Source of the DNA: JBGVMW01 sp045125095
GTDB taxonomy: Bacteria > Bacillota > Clostridia > Lachnospirales > Lachnospiraceae
Direction of reading: 5' to 3'
Assembly (NCBI GenBank): GCA_045125095.1
Contig: JBGVMW010000299.1
Location: 24,375 to 88,374, forward strand
DNA length: 64,000 nucleotides
Position numbers and translations under genes: made by a program. How positions within the stretch are numbered: the stretch's first letter is position 1; each line of letters starts with the position of its first letter. The notes beneath the pieces are model-generated. The model did no database searches and was not told the origin of the DNA. It worked only from the letters and a program-made list of their open reading frames with translations. Positions 8,652-17,141 of the stretch are shown one piece after another.

Positions 8652-9386
8652 ATGTCAGAACGGTTGGTTGTTAAGAAACTTTGTAAGAATGGCATCCTTA
8701 AAGATATCAATTTTACAATAAATGATGGAGAAATGGTGGCAGTCATGGGCCCCTCCGGTTCAGGGAAGTCCACTTTGCTTTATCAAGTGTCCGGTATGGA
8801 CCGTTCAGATTCAGGTGAAGTGTGGATGAACGGTACAGAAATTTGCACCTTATCGGAGGATAACCGGGCAAAGATAAGGCTTTCCCAGATGGGGTTTGTC
8901 TTTCAGCAAATGAATATGTTGAAAAATTTATCTCTGCTAGATAATATCATGTTACCTGCATGCCGGCTGAAAAAAGGAAAATCTTCCAGGCAAGAAATCG
9001 AACAGAGGGCGCGGATGCTGATGGGAAAGATGGGAATTGAGGAACTGGCGGGACGGAAAATTACAGAAGTATCCGGCGGACAGCTTCAGAGAGCCTGCAT
9101 TTGCCGTAGCATGATGAATCAGCCGAAAATTTTATTTGCAGATGAACCAACAGGTGCGCTTAACCAGAGTGCAGCACAGGGAGTTATGGAGGAATTTATC
9201 CGGCTGAACAAGGAAAACACAACTATTTTTATGGTAACTCATGATAGCAAGGTTGCAGCAAGGTGTGGTAGAATTTTGTATCTTTTGGACGGCAGTATCA
9301 AAGGAGAATTATCTCTAGAAAAGATACTAGAGGAAACAGACAGAGAGGAGCGCGTCAAACGTTGGCTTGCGGAAATGGGCTGGTGA
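8652..9386 (+). CDS. ABC transporter ATP-binding protein
   Basis: 244-residue ATPase of the LolD/MacB-like class: Walker A GPSGSGKST (33-41), Q-loop around FVFQQMN, signature VSGGQLQRA, Walker B ILFADEPTG and the H-loop in MVTHDSK. AAGGAG precedes the start. It is the obvious energising partner of the FtsX-like permease just upstream and closes the TetR-controlled operon, being followed by a hairpin terminator. The C-terminus (about residues 215-244) is a short charged tail. Confidence 0.94.
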   Translation: MSERLVVKKLCKNGILKDINFTINDGEMVAVMGPSGSGKSTLLYQVSGMDRSDSGEVWMNGTEICTLSEDNRAKIRLSQMGFVFQQMNMLKNLSLLDNIMLPACRLKKGKSSRQEIEQRARMLMGKMGIEELAGRKITEVSGGQLQRACICRSMMNQPKILFADEPTGALNQSAAQGVMEEFIRLNKENTTIFMVTHDSKVAARCGRILYLLDGSIKGELSLEKILEETDREERVKRWLAEMGW

Positions 9387-9390
9387 TTAA

Positions 9391-9428
9391 GCCGGGAGAG
9401 GCATGATATGATTTAAAACCTCCCCCGG
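9391..9428. terminator. Hairpin between convergent genes
   Basis: Imperfect inverted repeat CCGGGAGAGG / CCTCCCCCGG between the ABC operon and the convergent hemerythrin gene. There is no long T-run on either side, so termination efficiency is uncertain. Confidence 0.5.
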
Positions 9429-9443
9429 AATAGACAAACCATG

Positions 9444-10244
9444 TTATTTTTGCGGAATTAATTTGTCTACTTTTAAAATATGATTTATTAACCAGTTTTG
9501 TAAAAAATCAAGGAAATCATAAAGATAGGCGTCCTGATTATCGTCTACGTGATTTAAATCCAGTTCCATCAGTTTATCAATAAAGTTTTGATGCAGAATT
9601 TCCTGTTGTTCAAGTCCTTCATAACGGATTTCACGCATATAATTTTCTTCATCTGCAAAATGTATGCGGGTATATTCCTTTAATTCGTCTATGATGTCCA
9701 TAATGGCATCATATTTATCATGAACCATTTCGGTCTGAATTGTCTTATAAACTTTCCCGATAATGTCAAAAAGTGTTTTATGTTCTTCATCAATAAGTGA
9801 AATTCCCGTTTTGAAGGTATCATCAAATACTGGAATAACCGGTTTTTCAGATTGCTTGAATTGACCGATTAAAATGTCGCTTCCTAAAATATGTCCCATT
9901 AACCATTTAGAAAGGTATTCTAGTAATTCTACAATTATAGTTTTGGCAGATGCGCTAGTAACATCGGCATAGCTGTAAGAATTTATTTTCTCAATAAATG
10001 CGGCGTGTTCCTTTTTCTGACGCTTCAATTCAGGGTCGTTAATACGCTCCATGTATGCTTCTTCATGTGCAAAGTGCGTAACAGTATATTGTTTTAATTC
10101 ATTAATTAAGAGCATCGCATTTGAGATTGGGTCATCATTACTTTTTACCGCTGTATCTATTTTTGTAATCAGTTCAAAAAGTTTTTTGTGTTCTTCATCG
10201 ATTTCAGAAATACCGATTAGACAATCGTTTGTAAATGTAAACAT
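9444..10244 (-). CDS. Tandem hemerythrin-domain protein
   Basis: 266 residues made of two consecutive bacteriohemerythrin domains (about 1-133 and 134-266), each with its own iron-ligand pattern: domain 1 has His19 in DEEHKKLF, His56-x3-Glu60 in HFAHEEAY, a later KKEHAAF and GHILGSD; domain 2 repeats this with DEEHKTLF, HFADEENY, LHQNF and NHILKVD. Hemerythrins bind oxygen at a di-iron site, so a role in oxygen or nitric oxide sensing or scavenging in an anaerobe is likely. Most bacteriohemerythrins have a single ~130-residue domain, so the doubling is notable. It starts after GGAGGAAAAG and is transcribed alone, with no signal peptide. Confidence 0.92.
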   Translation of the reverse strand: MFTFTNDCLIGISEIDEEHKKLFELITKIDTAVKSNDDPISNAMLLINELKQYTVTHFAHEEAYMERINDPELKRQKKEHAAFIEKINSYSYADVTSASAKTIIVELLEYLSKWLMGHILGSDILIGQFKQSEKPVIPVFDDTFKTGISLIDEEHKTLFDIIGKVYKTIQTEMVHDKYDAIMDIIDELKEYTRIHFADEENYMREIRYEGLEQQEILHQNFIDKLMELDLNHVDDNQDAYLYDFLDFLQNWLINHILKVDKLIPQK

Positions 10245-10432
10245 AGCTTTTCCTCCGAAAAAAAATATATATGTATTTTAGTATCAAATACCAATGAATC
10301 ATAGAGTATTTCTCCCTTACTATTATCTCACTTAATAAGGGAAAATACAAGAGAACTATGATATTTAGAATATGAATGAAAATACAAATAGATTTTTATA
10401 CATATTATGTTGGAAACGCTATTATAGTGAGT
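10245..10432. other. Promoter region of the hemerythrin gene
   Basis: AT-rich spacer with a small palindrome (GGTATTTGATACT on the minus strand) about 30 bases before the start codon, which may be a regulator site. No gene seen. Confidence 0.35.
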
Positions 10433-10629
10433 CTGGCATCTATCTGGTCATAAGAACAAAAGTACATCGTCCATGAAATAACTGGTATATTCACTTGTTA
10501 ATTTTTCTGATAGCACATAGCCAAAATACTCAGCGTAGCCCGCTACGCCTCCGTTTTTTGCTATGCACTCTTAGAAAATTTCCTGCGTGAATATACCAGT
10601 TATTTCATTTTCGATGTACTAGATGCCAG
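10433..10629. repeat. Repeat A, full-length ~200-bp imperfect palindrome
   Basis: Left arm AGTACATCG..ATGAAATAAC at 10461-10480 and onward is mirrored by GTTATTTCAT..CGATGTACT at 10599-10620. The pairing continues inward to the central CGTAGC/GCTACG at about 10534-10547 and outward to CTGGCATCT (10433) and AGATGCCAG (10621). Degenerate pieces recur at 19616 and 24539. No coding capacity. It behaves like a MITE or fold-back element lying between the hemerythrin gene and pdxS; the RNA would form one long hairpin. Confidence 0.75.
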
Positions 10630-10795
10630 TTTTGTTTCAGTTTCATTTCAACCTCTAAACTGGATATAATATAATTTGTGAAAATGAATATATTAATAAT
10701 GCCAGAAAAGTGTATAATGCAATTTGTAAAACAAATCCAAACGAAAAAGTGGGAATCCACTTTATTGGAAAATATGTAAAAACGAGGTAGAAAAA

Positions 10796-11671
10796 ATGAA
10801 TCAGAAACAATATGAATTAAACAAAGAATTGGCGCAGATGTTAAAAGGTGGCGTTATTATGGATGTTACCACACCGGAGCAGGCGAGGATAGCAGAGGAA
10901 GCAGGTGCCTGTGCAGTTATGGCGTTAGAGAGAATTCCGGCAGATATTCGGGCAGTAGGCGGAGTGTCCAGAATGAGTGATCCGAAGATGATTAAGGGAA
11001 TTCAGGAAGCGGTGTCCATTCCGGTTATGGCAAAATGCAGAATCGGTCATTTTGCAGAAGCACAGATTTTAGAGGCAATTGAGATTGATTACATAGACGA
11101 AAGTGAAGTGTTGTCTCCGGCAGATGATGTGTACCATATTGATAAAACCAAGTTCCGTGTGCCATTTGTCTGTGGAGCAAAGGATTTAGGAGAAGCTTTA
11201 AGAAGAATCAACGAAGGCGCTTCCATGATTCGAACAAAGGGAGAGCCGGGAACTGGTGATATCGTGCAGGCAGTACGCCATATGCGCATGATGAATAGTG
11301 CCATTGCGAAAATTACCAGTATGCGTGAAGATGAGTTATTCAACGAAGCAAAGGAATTACAGGTACCGTATGAATTGGTGCAGTATGTCCATGACAATGG
11401 AAGACTTCCGGTTGTAAATTTTGCAGCAGGTGGCGTGGCAACACCGGCAGATGCAGCATTGATGATGCAGTTAGGCGCAGAAGGCGTATTTGTAGGATCT
11501 GGTATTTTCAAGTCAGGCAATCCCATGAAACGCGCCAGTGCAATCGTAAAAGCAGTTACAAATTATACAGATGCAAAACTGATTGCAGAATTGTCAGAGG
11601 ATTTAGGAGAAGCAATGGTAGGAATTAATGAGCAGGAAATAGAGCTTTTAATGGCAGAGAGAGGAAAATAA
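10796..11671 (+). CDS. pdxS: Pyridoxal 5'-phosphate synthase, synthase (lyase) subunit PdxS
   Basis: 291-residue (beta/alpha)8 enzyme that makes PLP from ribose 5-phosphate, glyceraldehyde 3-phosphate and ammonia in the cytoplasm. The active-site residues are in place: Asp23 in IMDVTTPEQA, Lys80 in MAKCRIGH and Lys148 in RTKGEPGTG. Length and sequence are normal for the family, including the phosphate-binding AAGGVATPADA and GVFVGSGIFKS segments. It is followed after one base by pdxT, whose product feeds it ammonia. A TATAAT box lies in the ~180 bases between the palindromic repeat and the start. Confidence 0.98.
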   Translation: MNQKQYELNKELAQMLKGGVIMDVTTPEQARIAEEAGACAVMALERIPADIRAVGGVSRMSDPKMIKGIQEAVSIPVMAKCRIGHFAEAQILEAIEIDYIDESEVLSPADDVYHIDKTKFRVPFVCGAKDLGEALRRINEGASMIRTKGEPGTGDIVQAVRHMRMMNSAIAKITSMREDELFNEAKELQVPYELVQYVHDNGRLPVVNFAAGGVATPADAALMMQLGAEGVFVGSGIFKSGNPMKRASAIVKAVTNYTDAKLIAELSEDLGEAMVGINEQEIELLMAERGK

Positions 11672-11672
11672 G

Positions 11673-12242
11673 ATGAAAATTGCTGTATTAGCTGTGCAAG
11701 GTGCATTTATTGAGCATGAAAAAATGTTAGAATCTCTTGGTGTGAAAACGATAGAACTGCGGAAAAAAGAAGATTTAGCACAGTCATATGATGGGCTTAT
11801 CTTACCAGGTGGGGAAAGTACCGTACAGGAAAAGTTATTGAAAGAATTAGATATGTTTGACACCTTGAAGCAGCAAATAGAACATGGTATGCCGGTTCTG
11901 GCTACCTGTGCCGGTCTGATACTTTTGTCGGAAACCCTTGCCAATGATTCTAGACGTTGTTTTCAGACATTGCCAGTTACCGTAAAGAGAAATGCATACG
12001 GAAGGCAGTTAGGCAGTTTCTACACAGAGGAAGACGTGATAGGAATCGGTAAAGTTCCCATGACATTTATTCGGGCACCATATATTGAGCAGGCGGCAGA
12101 GAGTGTGGAAATATTGGCAAAAGTCAGTGGAAATATCGTAGCAGTCCGCTACAAGAATCAGATAGCCATGTCCTTTCACCCGGAGTTAAACGAGGATACC
12201 AGAATTCATAGGATGTTTTTGGATAGTATAAAAAAGTTGTAA
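11673..12242 (+). CDS. pdxT: Pyridoxal 5'-phosphate synthase, glutaminase subunit PdxT
   Basis: 189-residue class I glutamine amidotransferase that hydrolyses glutamine and channels ammonia to PdxS. Catalytic Cys79 lies in LATCAGLI, the oxyanion-region GGEST is at 47-51, and the His/Glu pair is in SFHPEL. Length is standard. It is co-transcribed with pdxS, one base apart, and a strong hairpin terminator follows eight bases after the stop. Confidence 0.97.
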   Translation: MKIAVLAVQGAFIEHEKMLESLGVKTIELRKKEDLAQSYDGLILPGGESTVQEKLLKELDMFDTLKQQIEHGMPVLATCAGLILLSETLANDSRRCFQTLPVTVKRNAYGRQLGSFYTEEDVIGIGKVPMTFIRAPYIEQAAESVEILAKVSGNIVAVRYKNQIAMSFHPELNEDTRIHRMFLDSIKKL

Positions 12243-12247
12243 ACCAT

Positions 12248-12327
12248 AAAAAGCGATCATGCACTATGCGGAGCCGACTACTATCAGGCAGATAGTAGCC
12301 GTTACATTAGGGCGTGATCGTTTTTAT
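12248..12327 (+). terminator. Long two-part terminator after pdxST
   Basis: Outer stem CGATCATGC / GCGTGATCG closes an inner stem ACTACTATC / GATAGTAG, followed by TTTTTATTTA. An unusually long intrinsic terminator (about 70 bases of hairpin) for the pdxST transcript. Confidence 0.8.
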
Positions 12328-12462
12328 TTATAGAATAATGTAGTTGCAATTTGCATACAGAATGCACTTTAAAAAACACACATTTTCCATCTAAAATCAG
12401 TTGATAAATTTCCTCACATTACATATAATGGTTGCAGAATCTAATGTCGTGGAAGCGGCGGA

Positions 12463-13824
12463 ATGGGGATGCTTATGAATCAGGAAGAACGTCTGAAAAA
12501 AGCGCAGACATTAGCAGGCAAGGTATTGCGTTTGGCAAAGGATGAATTACTCGTTCACCTGCGGTTTTTAGATACCGCATTATCGGCATTGACGCTTGTG
12601 GAGGAAAAAAGCATAAATGGTATGGCAACAGATGGAGAGCACTTGTATTACGATACCTTTTATGTGTTGAAAAAATATCAGGATGAGCCGGCATTTTTGC
12701 CACGCATGTATCTGCATATACTGTTGCATTGCATTTTTTATCACAGTTTTGGGTATGGACGGGTGGAGCCGCTATACTGGGATATGGCAACGGATATTGC
12801 AGTGGAAAATACTATAATAGAAATGAAGCTTCATAACGTGACCTTGAAGCAGGATGGGGTATTAGAAAATAAGCTTCGCATTTTAAAAGAGGACGTAGGG
12901 GCTTTGACAGCAGAAAAAATATATCGGTATTTTCTTGCGAATCCGCCAAGCAAGCGCGAGATAGAAGAATACGAGATATATTATAAGAAGGACGAGCATC
13001 GCTACTGGCAGGAAGCAGAGGAAATGGCAATTTCCGTGGAGCAGTGGAAAAAAATCAGCGAGCGGGTGAAGGCAGATTTAAAATCCTTTTCCAAGGGGAA
13101 AAATAACTCGGAAAGCTTGGAAAAGAATCTGGCAGAAGCAACCAAAGACCGATACGATTACAGTGACATTTTGCGGCGGTTTACCGTAATGGGAGAAAAT
13201 GTACAGGTAAATGATGATGAATTTGATTACATTTATTATACCTATGGCTTGCATCATTATGGCAATCTGCCTTTAGTGGAGCCGCTAGAGTACAAAGATG
13301 TGAATAAGGTACGGGAATTCGTGATTGCCATTGATACATCCGCATCCTGTCGGGGTTCCGTAGTAAAAGCATTTCTGCGGAAAACGTATTCCATATTAAA
13401 GAGTAGCGAAAACTTTTTTCATCAAGTCAACGTTCACATTATCCAGTGTGACAGTCAGGTGCAGAATGACACCAAAATAACCAATGACGAGGAATTTGAA
13501 CGCTTTATCCAGTATGGAAAGCTATACGGAATGGGTGCCACAGATTTTCGTCCGGTATTTGAACATGTGGACGAGCTTCGGCGTAACAAAGAATTTTCCA
13601 ACTTAAAAGGGTTGATATATTTTACCGATGGATATGGCGTTTTTCCGGAACGCATGCCGGACTATGATGTCATATTTGCATTTCTGTCAGAAGATGACAG
13701 CCGCCCGCCCTTGCCACCTTGGGCAATCAAGGTAATCTTAGAGGACGAGGAGGACATTGTCGCAGCACAAAACAATTCACGGACGGCAAGCACTGAGAAA
13801 AATGGAGGAAGACATGAACATTAA
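12463..13824 (+). CDS. VWA-like protein with DUF2201-type putative metallopeptidase domain
   Basis: 453 residues. The N-terminal half resembles the DUF2201 putative metallopeptidase region, with an H-x3-H-x4-H cluster in HILLHCIFYHSF (about 86-97). The C-terminal half (from about 285) is a von Willebrand A-like domain with the metal-site motif DTSAS and a late FTDG. Three in-frame ATGs lie at 12463, 12469 and 12475; the first is kept because GGAAGCGGCGG precedes it, but the others are possible. The stop overlaps the MoxR-like ATPase gene. VWA plus MoxR-family ATPases are classical pairs that act as chaperones for metal insertion or complex assembly (RavA-ViaA, CoxD/E-like); the client here is unknown. 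Confidence 0.85.
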   Translation: MGMLMNQEERLKKAQTLAGKVLRLAKDELLVHLRFLDTALSALTLVEEKSINGMATDGEHLYYDTFYVLKKYQDEPAFLPRMYLHILLHCIFYHSFGYGRVEPLYWDMATDIAVENTIIEMKLHNVTLKQDGVLENKLRILKEDVGALTAEKIYRYFLANPPSKREIEEYEIYYKKDEHRYWQEAEEMAISVEQWKKISERVKADLKSFSKGKNNSESLEKNLAEATKDRYDYSDILRRFTVMGENVQVNDDEFDYIYYTYGLHHYGNLPLVEPLEYKDVNKVREFVIAIDTSASCRGSVVKAFLRKTYSILKSSENFFHQVNVHIIQCDSQVQNDTKITNDEEFERFIQYGKLYGMGATDFRPVFEHVDELRRNKEFSNLKGLIYFTDGYGVFPERMPDYDVIFAFLSEDDSRPPLPPWAIKVILEDEEDIVAAQNNSRTASTEKNGGRHEH

Positions 13825-15337
13825 ACAAGCCAAAGACTATATCAAACAATCCGTTCAAATATATTTAAAAAAAGACGAATTTGGAGAATACAGGATACCT
13901 TTAGTGAGACAGCGTCCTGTATTTCTGTTAGGTGCACCGGGAATAGGCAAGACAGCAATTATGGAGCAGATAGCCCAGGAATTAGGCATTGCATTGGTTT
14001 CCTATTCCATGACCCATCATACCAGACAGTCCGCGTTAGGACTGCCATTTATCGTGAAAAAAAACTATGGCGGAACAGAGTATGATGTTTCCGAATATAC
14101 CATGAGTGAAATCATTGCGTCCGTGTACGATACCATGGAAGCCAGCGGCGTAAAGGAAGGAATTTTATTTTTAGATGAAATCAATTGTGTGTCCGAGACA
14201 TTGGCACCATCCATGTTGCAATTTTTACAGTATAAAGTATTCGGACGCCATAAAGTGCCGGAAGGCTGGGTGATTGTAACAGCCGGAAATCCACCGGAAT
14301 ACAACAAATCCGTCCGTGAATTTGATGTGGTTACCATGGATCGATTGAAAATAGTAGAAGTAGAAGCGGACTACCGTGTATGGAAATCCTATGCAGGTGA
14401 GCGAAATATTCACAATGCCATTATCAATTATCTGGATTTAAAGAAAGATGATTTCTACCATATGGAAATGACTGTTCGTGGCAGAAGTTATGTAACCGCC
14501 AGAGGTTGGGAAGATTTATCAGAAATGATTACACTGTATGAAGAAGAAAAAATGCTGGTAGATGAAACCCTGGTGGAGCAGTATATCAGAGAGCCGCGGA
14601 TTGTGAAGGAATTTACTGCATATTATGATTTGTATAACAAATACAAAAAAGACTATAAAATTGCAGAGATATTGTCAGGAAAACCTTCCAATGCAGCCAA
14701 AGAGCGGGCAAAAGCAGCACCATTTGACGAACGACTATCTTTGCTCGGTATGCTTCTTGACAAGGTGCAAAATGATATTAGAGAAACGATTGCAAAATCC
14801 GATTATTTAACAGACTTACTGGCTTCCCTTAAGGCAGTAAAAGCATTGTTGCCGAAAGCAGAGGTAGGAAATGCGGAAGCATTGCGAGAACTTTTGTGCA
14901 GTCAGGAGAAACGTCGCGAGGAGCAGATGGAGTCCTTAGAAAAAGCAGGAGCGTTATCCGGTGCTGAGCGCAGTAAGTTTAAGCGAATGATTCGTTTTTT
15001 GCAGGAAGCAGAGAAAGCAGTGGTTACCTGTGGAGAGACAGAGGGAAATGCAGCATTTCTTGTGGTGAAGCAGAAATTTGACAGTGAAGTGGCAGAAATG
15101 AAAGCAGAAACCATGGTGGTAAAGGAGCGTTTGCATCATTTGTTTGCCTTTGTGGAAGAAGTATTTGAGGATGGCAATGAAATGTTGATTCTGGTAACAG
15201 AGCTTACAGTAAATACGTTCAGTGCAAGGTTTATTACTATGTTTGGTTGTGAGGATTACCAGAAACATAATGAAAAATTGATGTTGTCTGAGCGTCAGAA
15301 TGACATTAAGAGCGAATTGAAGGAATTACTGCTGTAA
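13814..15337 (+). CDS. MoxR-like AAA+ ATPase
   Basis: 507 residues. Walker A GAPGIGKT is at 40-47 and Walker B ILFLDEINC about 80 residues later, followed by AGNPPEYNKSVREFD, the usual sensor-1 region of MoxR-type ATPases. A helical C-terminal extension of about 220 residues, partly coiled coil, follows. The start at 13814 is chosen because GGAGG stands in front; it overlaps the end of the VWA gene by 11 bases, indicating translational coupling. It presumably remodels a protein complex together with the VWA protein. The next gene follows after 14 bases. Confidence 0.92.
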   Translation: MNIKQAKDYIKQSVQIYLKKDEFGEYRIPLVRQRPVFLLGAPGIGKTAIMEQIAQELGIALVSYSMTHHTRQSALGLPFIVKKNYGGTEYDVSEYTMSEIIASVYDTMEASGVKEGILFLDEINCVSETLAPSMLQFLQYKVFGRHKVPEGWVIVTAGNPPEYNKSVREFDVVTMDRLKIVEVEADYRVWKSYAGERNIHNAIINYLDLKKDDFYHMEMTVRGRSYVTARGWEDLSEMITLYEEEKMLVDETLVEQYIREPRIVKEFTAYYDLYNKYKKDYKIAEILSGKPSNAAKERAKAAPFDERLSLLGMLLDKVQNDIRETIAKSDYLTDLLASLKAVKALLPKAEVGNAEALRELLCSQEKRREEQMESLEKAGALSGAERSKFKRMIRFLQEAEKAVVTCGETEGNAAFLVVKQKFDSEVAEMKAETMVVKERLHHLFAFVEEVFEDGNEMLILVTELTVNTFSARFITMFGCEDYQKHNEKLMLSERQNDIKSELKELLL

Positions 15338-15351
15338 AGGAATGATGAATC

Positions 15352-16242
15352 ATGTTTCAATATGAAATACAAAAAGAAGGAGTACGGATTACAGACTATC
15401 GTGGCAGAGAAACACATGTGAATATCCCTGAGAAGTTGGAAGAACTTCCGGTAATCGCTATTGGTAAGAAATGTTTTGTTGGAAATAAGCAGATAAAGGA
15501 AGTTGTTTTGCCAAAGCATGTAACGTTTATGGAGGACTGGGCATTTGCAAACTGTAACCAGCTTGAGAGAGTAGAACTACCTTGCAGGGAAATGCAGTTT
15601 GGAAAAGGTGTTTTTCAGGGATGCACTGCCCTTGCGAAAATCATTGCAGGATCGGCGGAGTGCTATTCAGAGGAGGAGAAGCAGAGGGCAGAGCAGGTAG
15701 GTGCATTGCTTGCAGCGACGGTAAATGGATTAGATGCCCCCCACTTGTTTTCTATGACAGAAGCAGGCAGTGAGCAGTGGATTGCCGTCTGGGATGCGAA
15801 ACTGCTTAGTTTCCTAAGGACAGACGATACAAAAGGGTTTACGGTTGTTATTTTGTGTGGAGAAGAAGATTATGACAGCGATGAAAATAGTCTGGACTAT
15901 TTTGTGAAGCAGAAGCGAAAAACGAAGGTAAGAATGGCAATGATGCGTTTATTAAATGGGATTGGTTTGCAGGAAGAAACGAGACAGGAGCTGCTTTCTT
16001 ATCTGCAGACACATACTAAGGGCTGTGAGTCGGAGGAAGCATGGGAAGTGGTATTGCAGGAGCATGGACAGGACAGAGCTTATTATGAAGCATTTGTAGA
16101 ATATGGCTGTGTGACAGAGAAGAATTTTGATACATTGCTAGCGGACATTGATGATACGTTTACGGAAATGAAAGCTTTCTTTATGAAGTATAAGGAGGAA
16201 ACGCTGGGGTATCAGGACTTTTTTGAAGGATTGGAGCTGTAG
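15352..16242 (+). CDS. Leucine-rich-repeat (BspA/LRR_5-like) protein
   Basis: 296 residues. Residues 1-105 carry BspA-type repeats (ITDYRGRETHVNIP, LPVIAIGKKCF, IKEVVLPKHVTFMEDWAF, LERVELPC). The remaining 190 residues are acidic, helical and unrecognised. Most BspA-like proteins are secreted, but no signal peptide is visible here, so this is probably cytoplasmic and binds proteins of the VWA/MoxR complex encoded directly upstream in the same run. Its function beyond protein binding is not evident. Confidence 0.8.
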   Translation: MFQYEIQKEGVRITDYRGRETHVNIPEKLEELPVIAIGKKCFVGNKQIKEVVLPKHVTFMEDWAFANCNQLERVELPCREMQFGKGVFQGCTALAKIIAGSAECYSEEEKQRAEQVGALLAATVNGLDAPHLFSMTEAGSEQWIAVWDAKLLSFLRTDDTKGFTVVILCGEEDYDSDENSLDYFVKQKRKTKVRMAMMRLLNGIGLQEETRQELLSYLQTHTKGCESEEAWEVVLQEHGQDRAYYEAFVEYGCVTEKNFDTLLADIDDTFTEMKAFFMKYKEETLGYQDFFEGLEL

Positions 16243-16263
16243 ATAGTGAGAGGTTAAGATACC

Positions 16264-17139
16264 ATGCATGAAAAAATAGTAAAATCAATTTTATCTGCCT
16301 CTAATGGTATGAACCTGTATCGAGGTTGTAGCCATGGCTGTATTTATTGTGATGCAAGAAGTACCTGTTACCAGATGGATCATGAGTTTGAAGATATTGA
16401 AGTGAAAGTAAATGCAGTGGAGCTGTTAGAGCAGGCATTAAGAAAAAAAAGAAAGAAGTGTATGATAGGAACGGGCGCTATGAGCGACCCGTATCTTCAT
16501 ATTGAGGAGCAGTTATGCCAGACTAGGAAGTGTTTGGAGCTCATTGACCAGTATGGTTTTGGTCTTGCCATTCAAACAAAATCGGATCGAATACTGCGGG
16601 ATTTGGATTTGTTGAAAAGCATTCATCAAAAATCAAAATGTGTCGTGCAGATGACATTGACAACCTATGATGAAGAATTGTGCAAGATGATAGAACCTAA
16701 TGTCTGTACCACAAAACGAAGGGCAGAAGTCCTAAATATCCTACGAGATGAAGGAATTCCTACTATTGTGTGGATGACGCCATTACTTCCATTTATTAAT
16801 GATACGGAAGAAAATGTCCGTGGTATTTTAAATTATTGCGTGGAAGCAAAAGTCTACGGCGTGCTTACATTTGGTATGGGTGTAACGCTTCGGGATGGTG
16901 ACAGGCAATATTATTATAAGAAGTTAGATAGTCATTTTCCCGGATTGAAGGAAAAATACAGGAAACGCTATGGGCAGGATTATGAGTTACCAAGCCCGAA
17001 TAGTAAGGAATTGTATGGCTTGTGTACGTCCATATGCAAGAAACATGGCATTGTTACGAATCAGAATAAAATATTTGAATATATGCAGACTTATGAAGAT
17101 AAGATGGCATGTGAGCAGATAAGTTTGTTTGATTTGTAG
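16264..17139 (+). CDS. Radical SAM protein, SplB/Rv2578c-like
   Basis: 291-residue radical SAM enzyme whose cluster motif is C22-x3-C26-x2-C29 (GCSHGCIYCD), followed by the GTGAMSDPYLHIE and VQMTLTTYDEE segments typical of the SPL-like subgroup that uses S-adenosylmethionine and a 4Fe-4S cluster. Reactions of most of this subgroup are unknown; spore photoproduct lyase is the best-known relative, but too little is matched to claim that. It begins 21 bases after the LRR gene and ends two bases before the MATE gene, so it may share the operon, although a functional link is not proven. Confidence 0.88.
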   Translation: MHEKIVKSILSASNGMNLYRGCSHGCIYCDARSTCYQMDHEFEDIEVKVNAVELLEQALRKKRKKCMIGTGAMSDPYLHIEEQLCQTRKCLELIDQYGFGLAIQTKSDRILRDLDLLKSIHQKSKCVVQMTLTTYDEELCKMIEPNVCTTKRRAEVLNILRDEGIPTIVWMTPLLPFINDTEENVRGILNYCVEAKVYGVLTFGMGVTLRDGDRQYYYKKLDSHFPGLKEKYRKRYGQDYELPSPNSKELYGLCTSICKKHGIVTNQNKIFEYMQTYEDKMACEQISLFDL

Positions 17140-17141
17140 AG

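Noticed and set aside
10461..10620. Considered as a CRISPR repeat unit or riboswitch for pdxST
   Set aside because: It is a single long palindrome with relatives elsewhere, not a spaced array, and it matches no riboswitch motif known to me.
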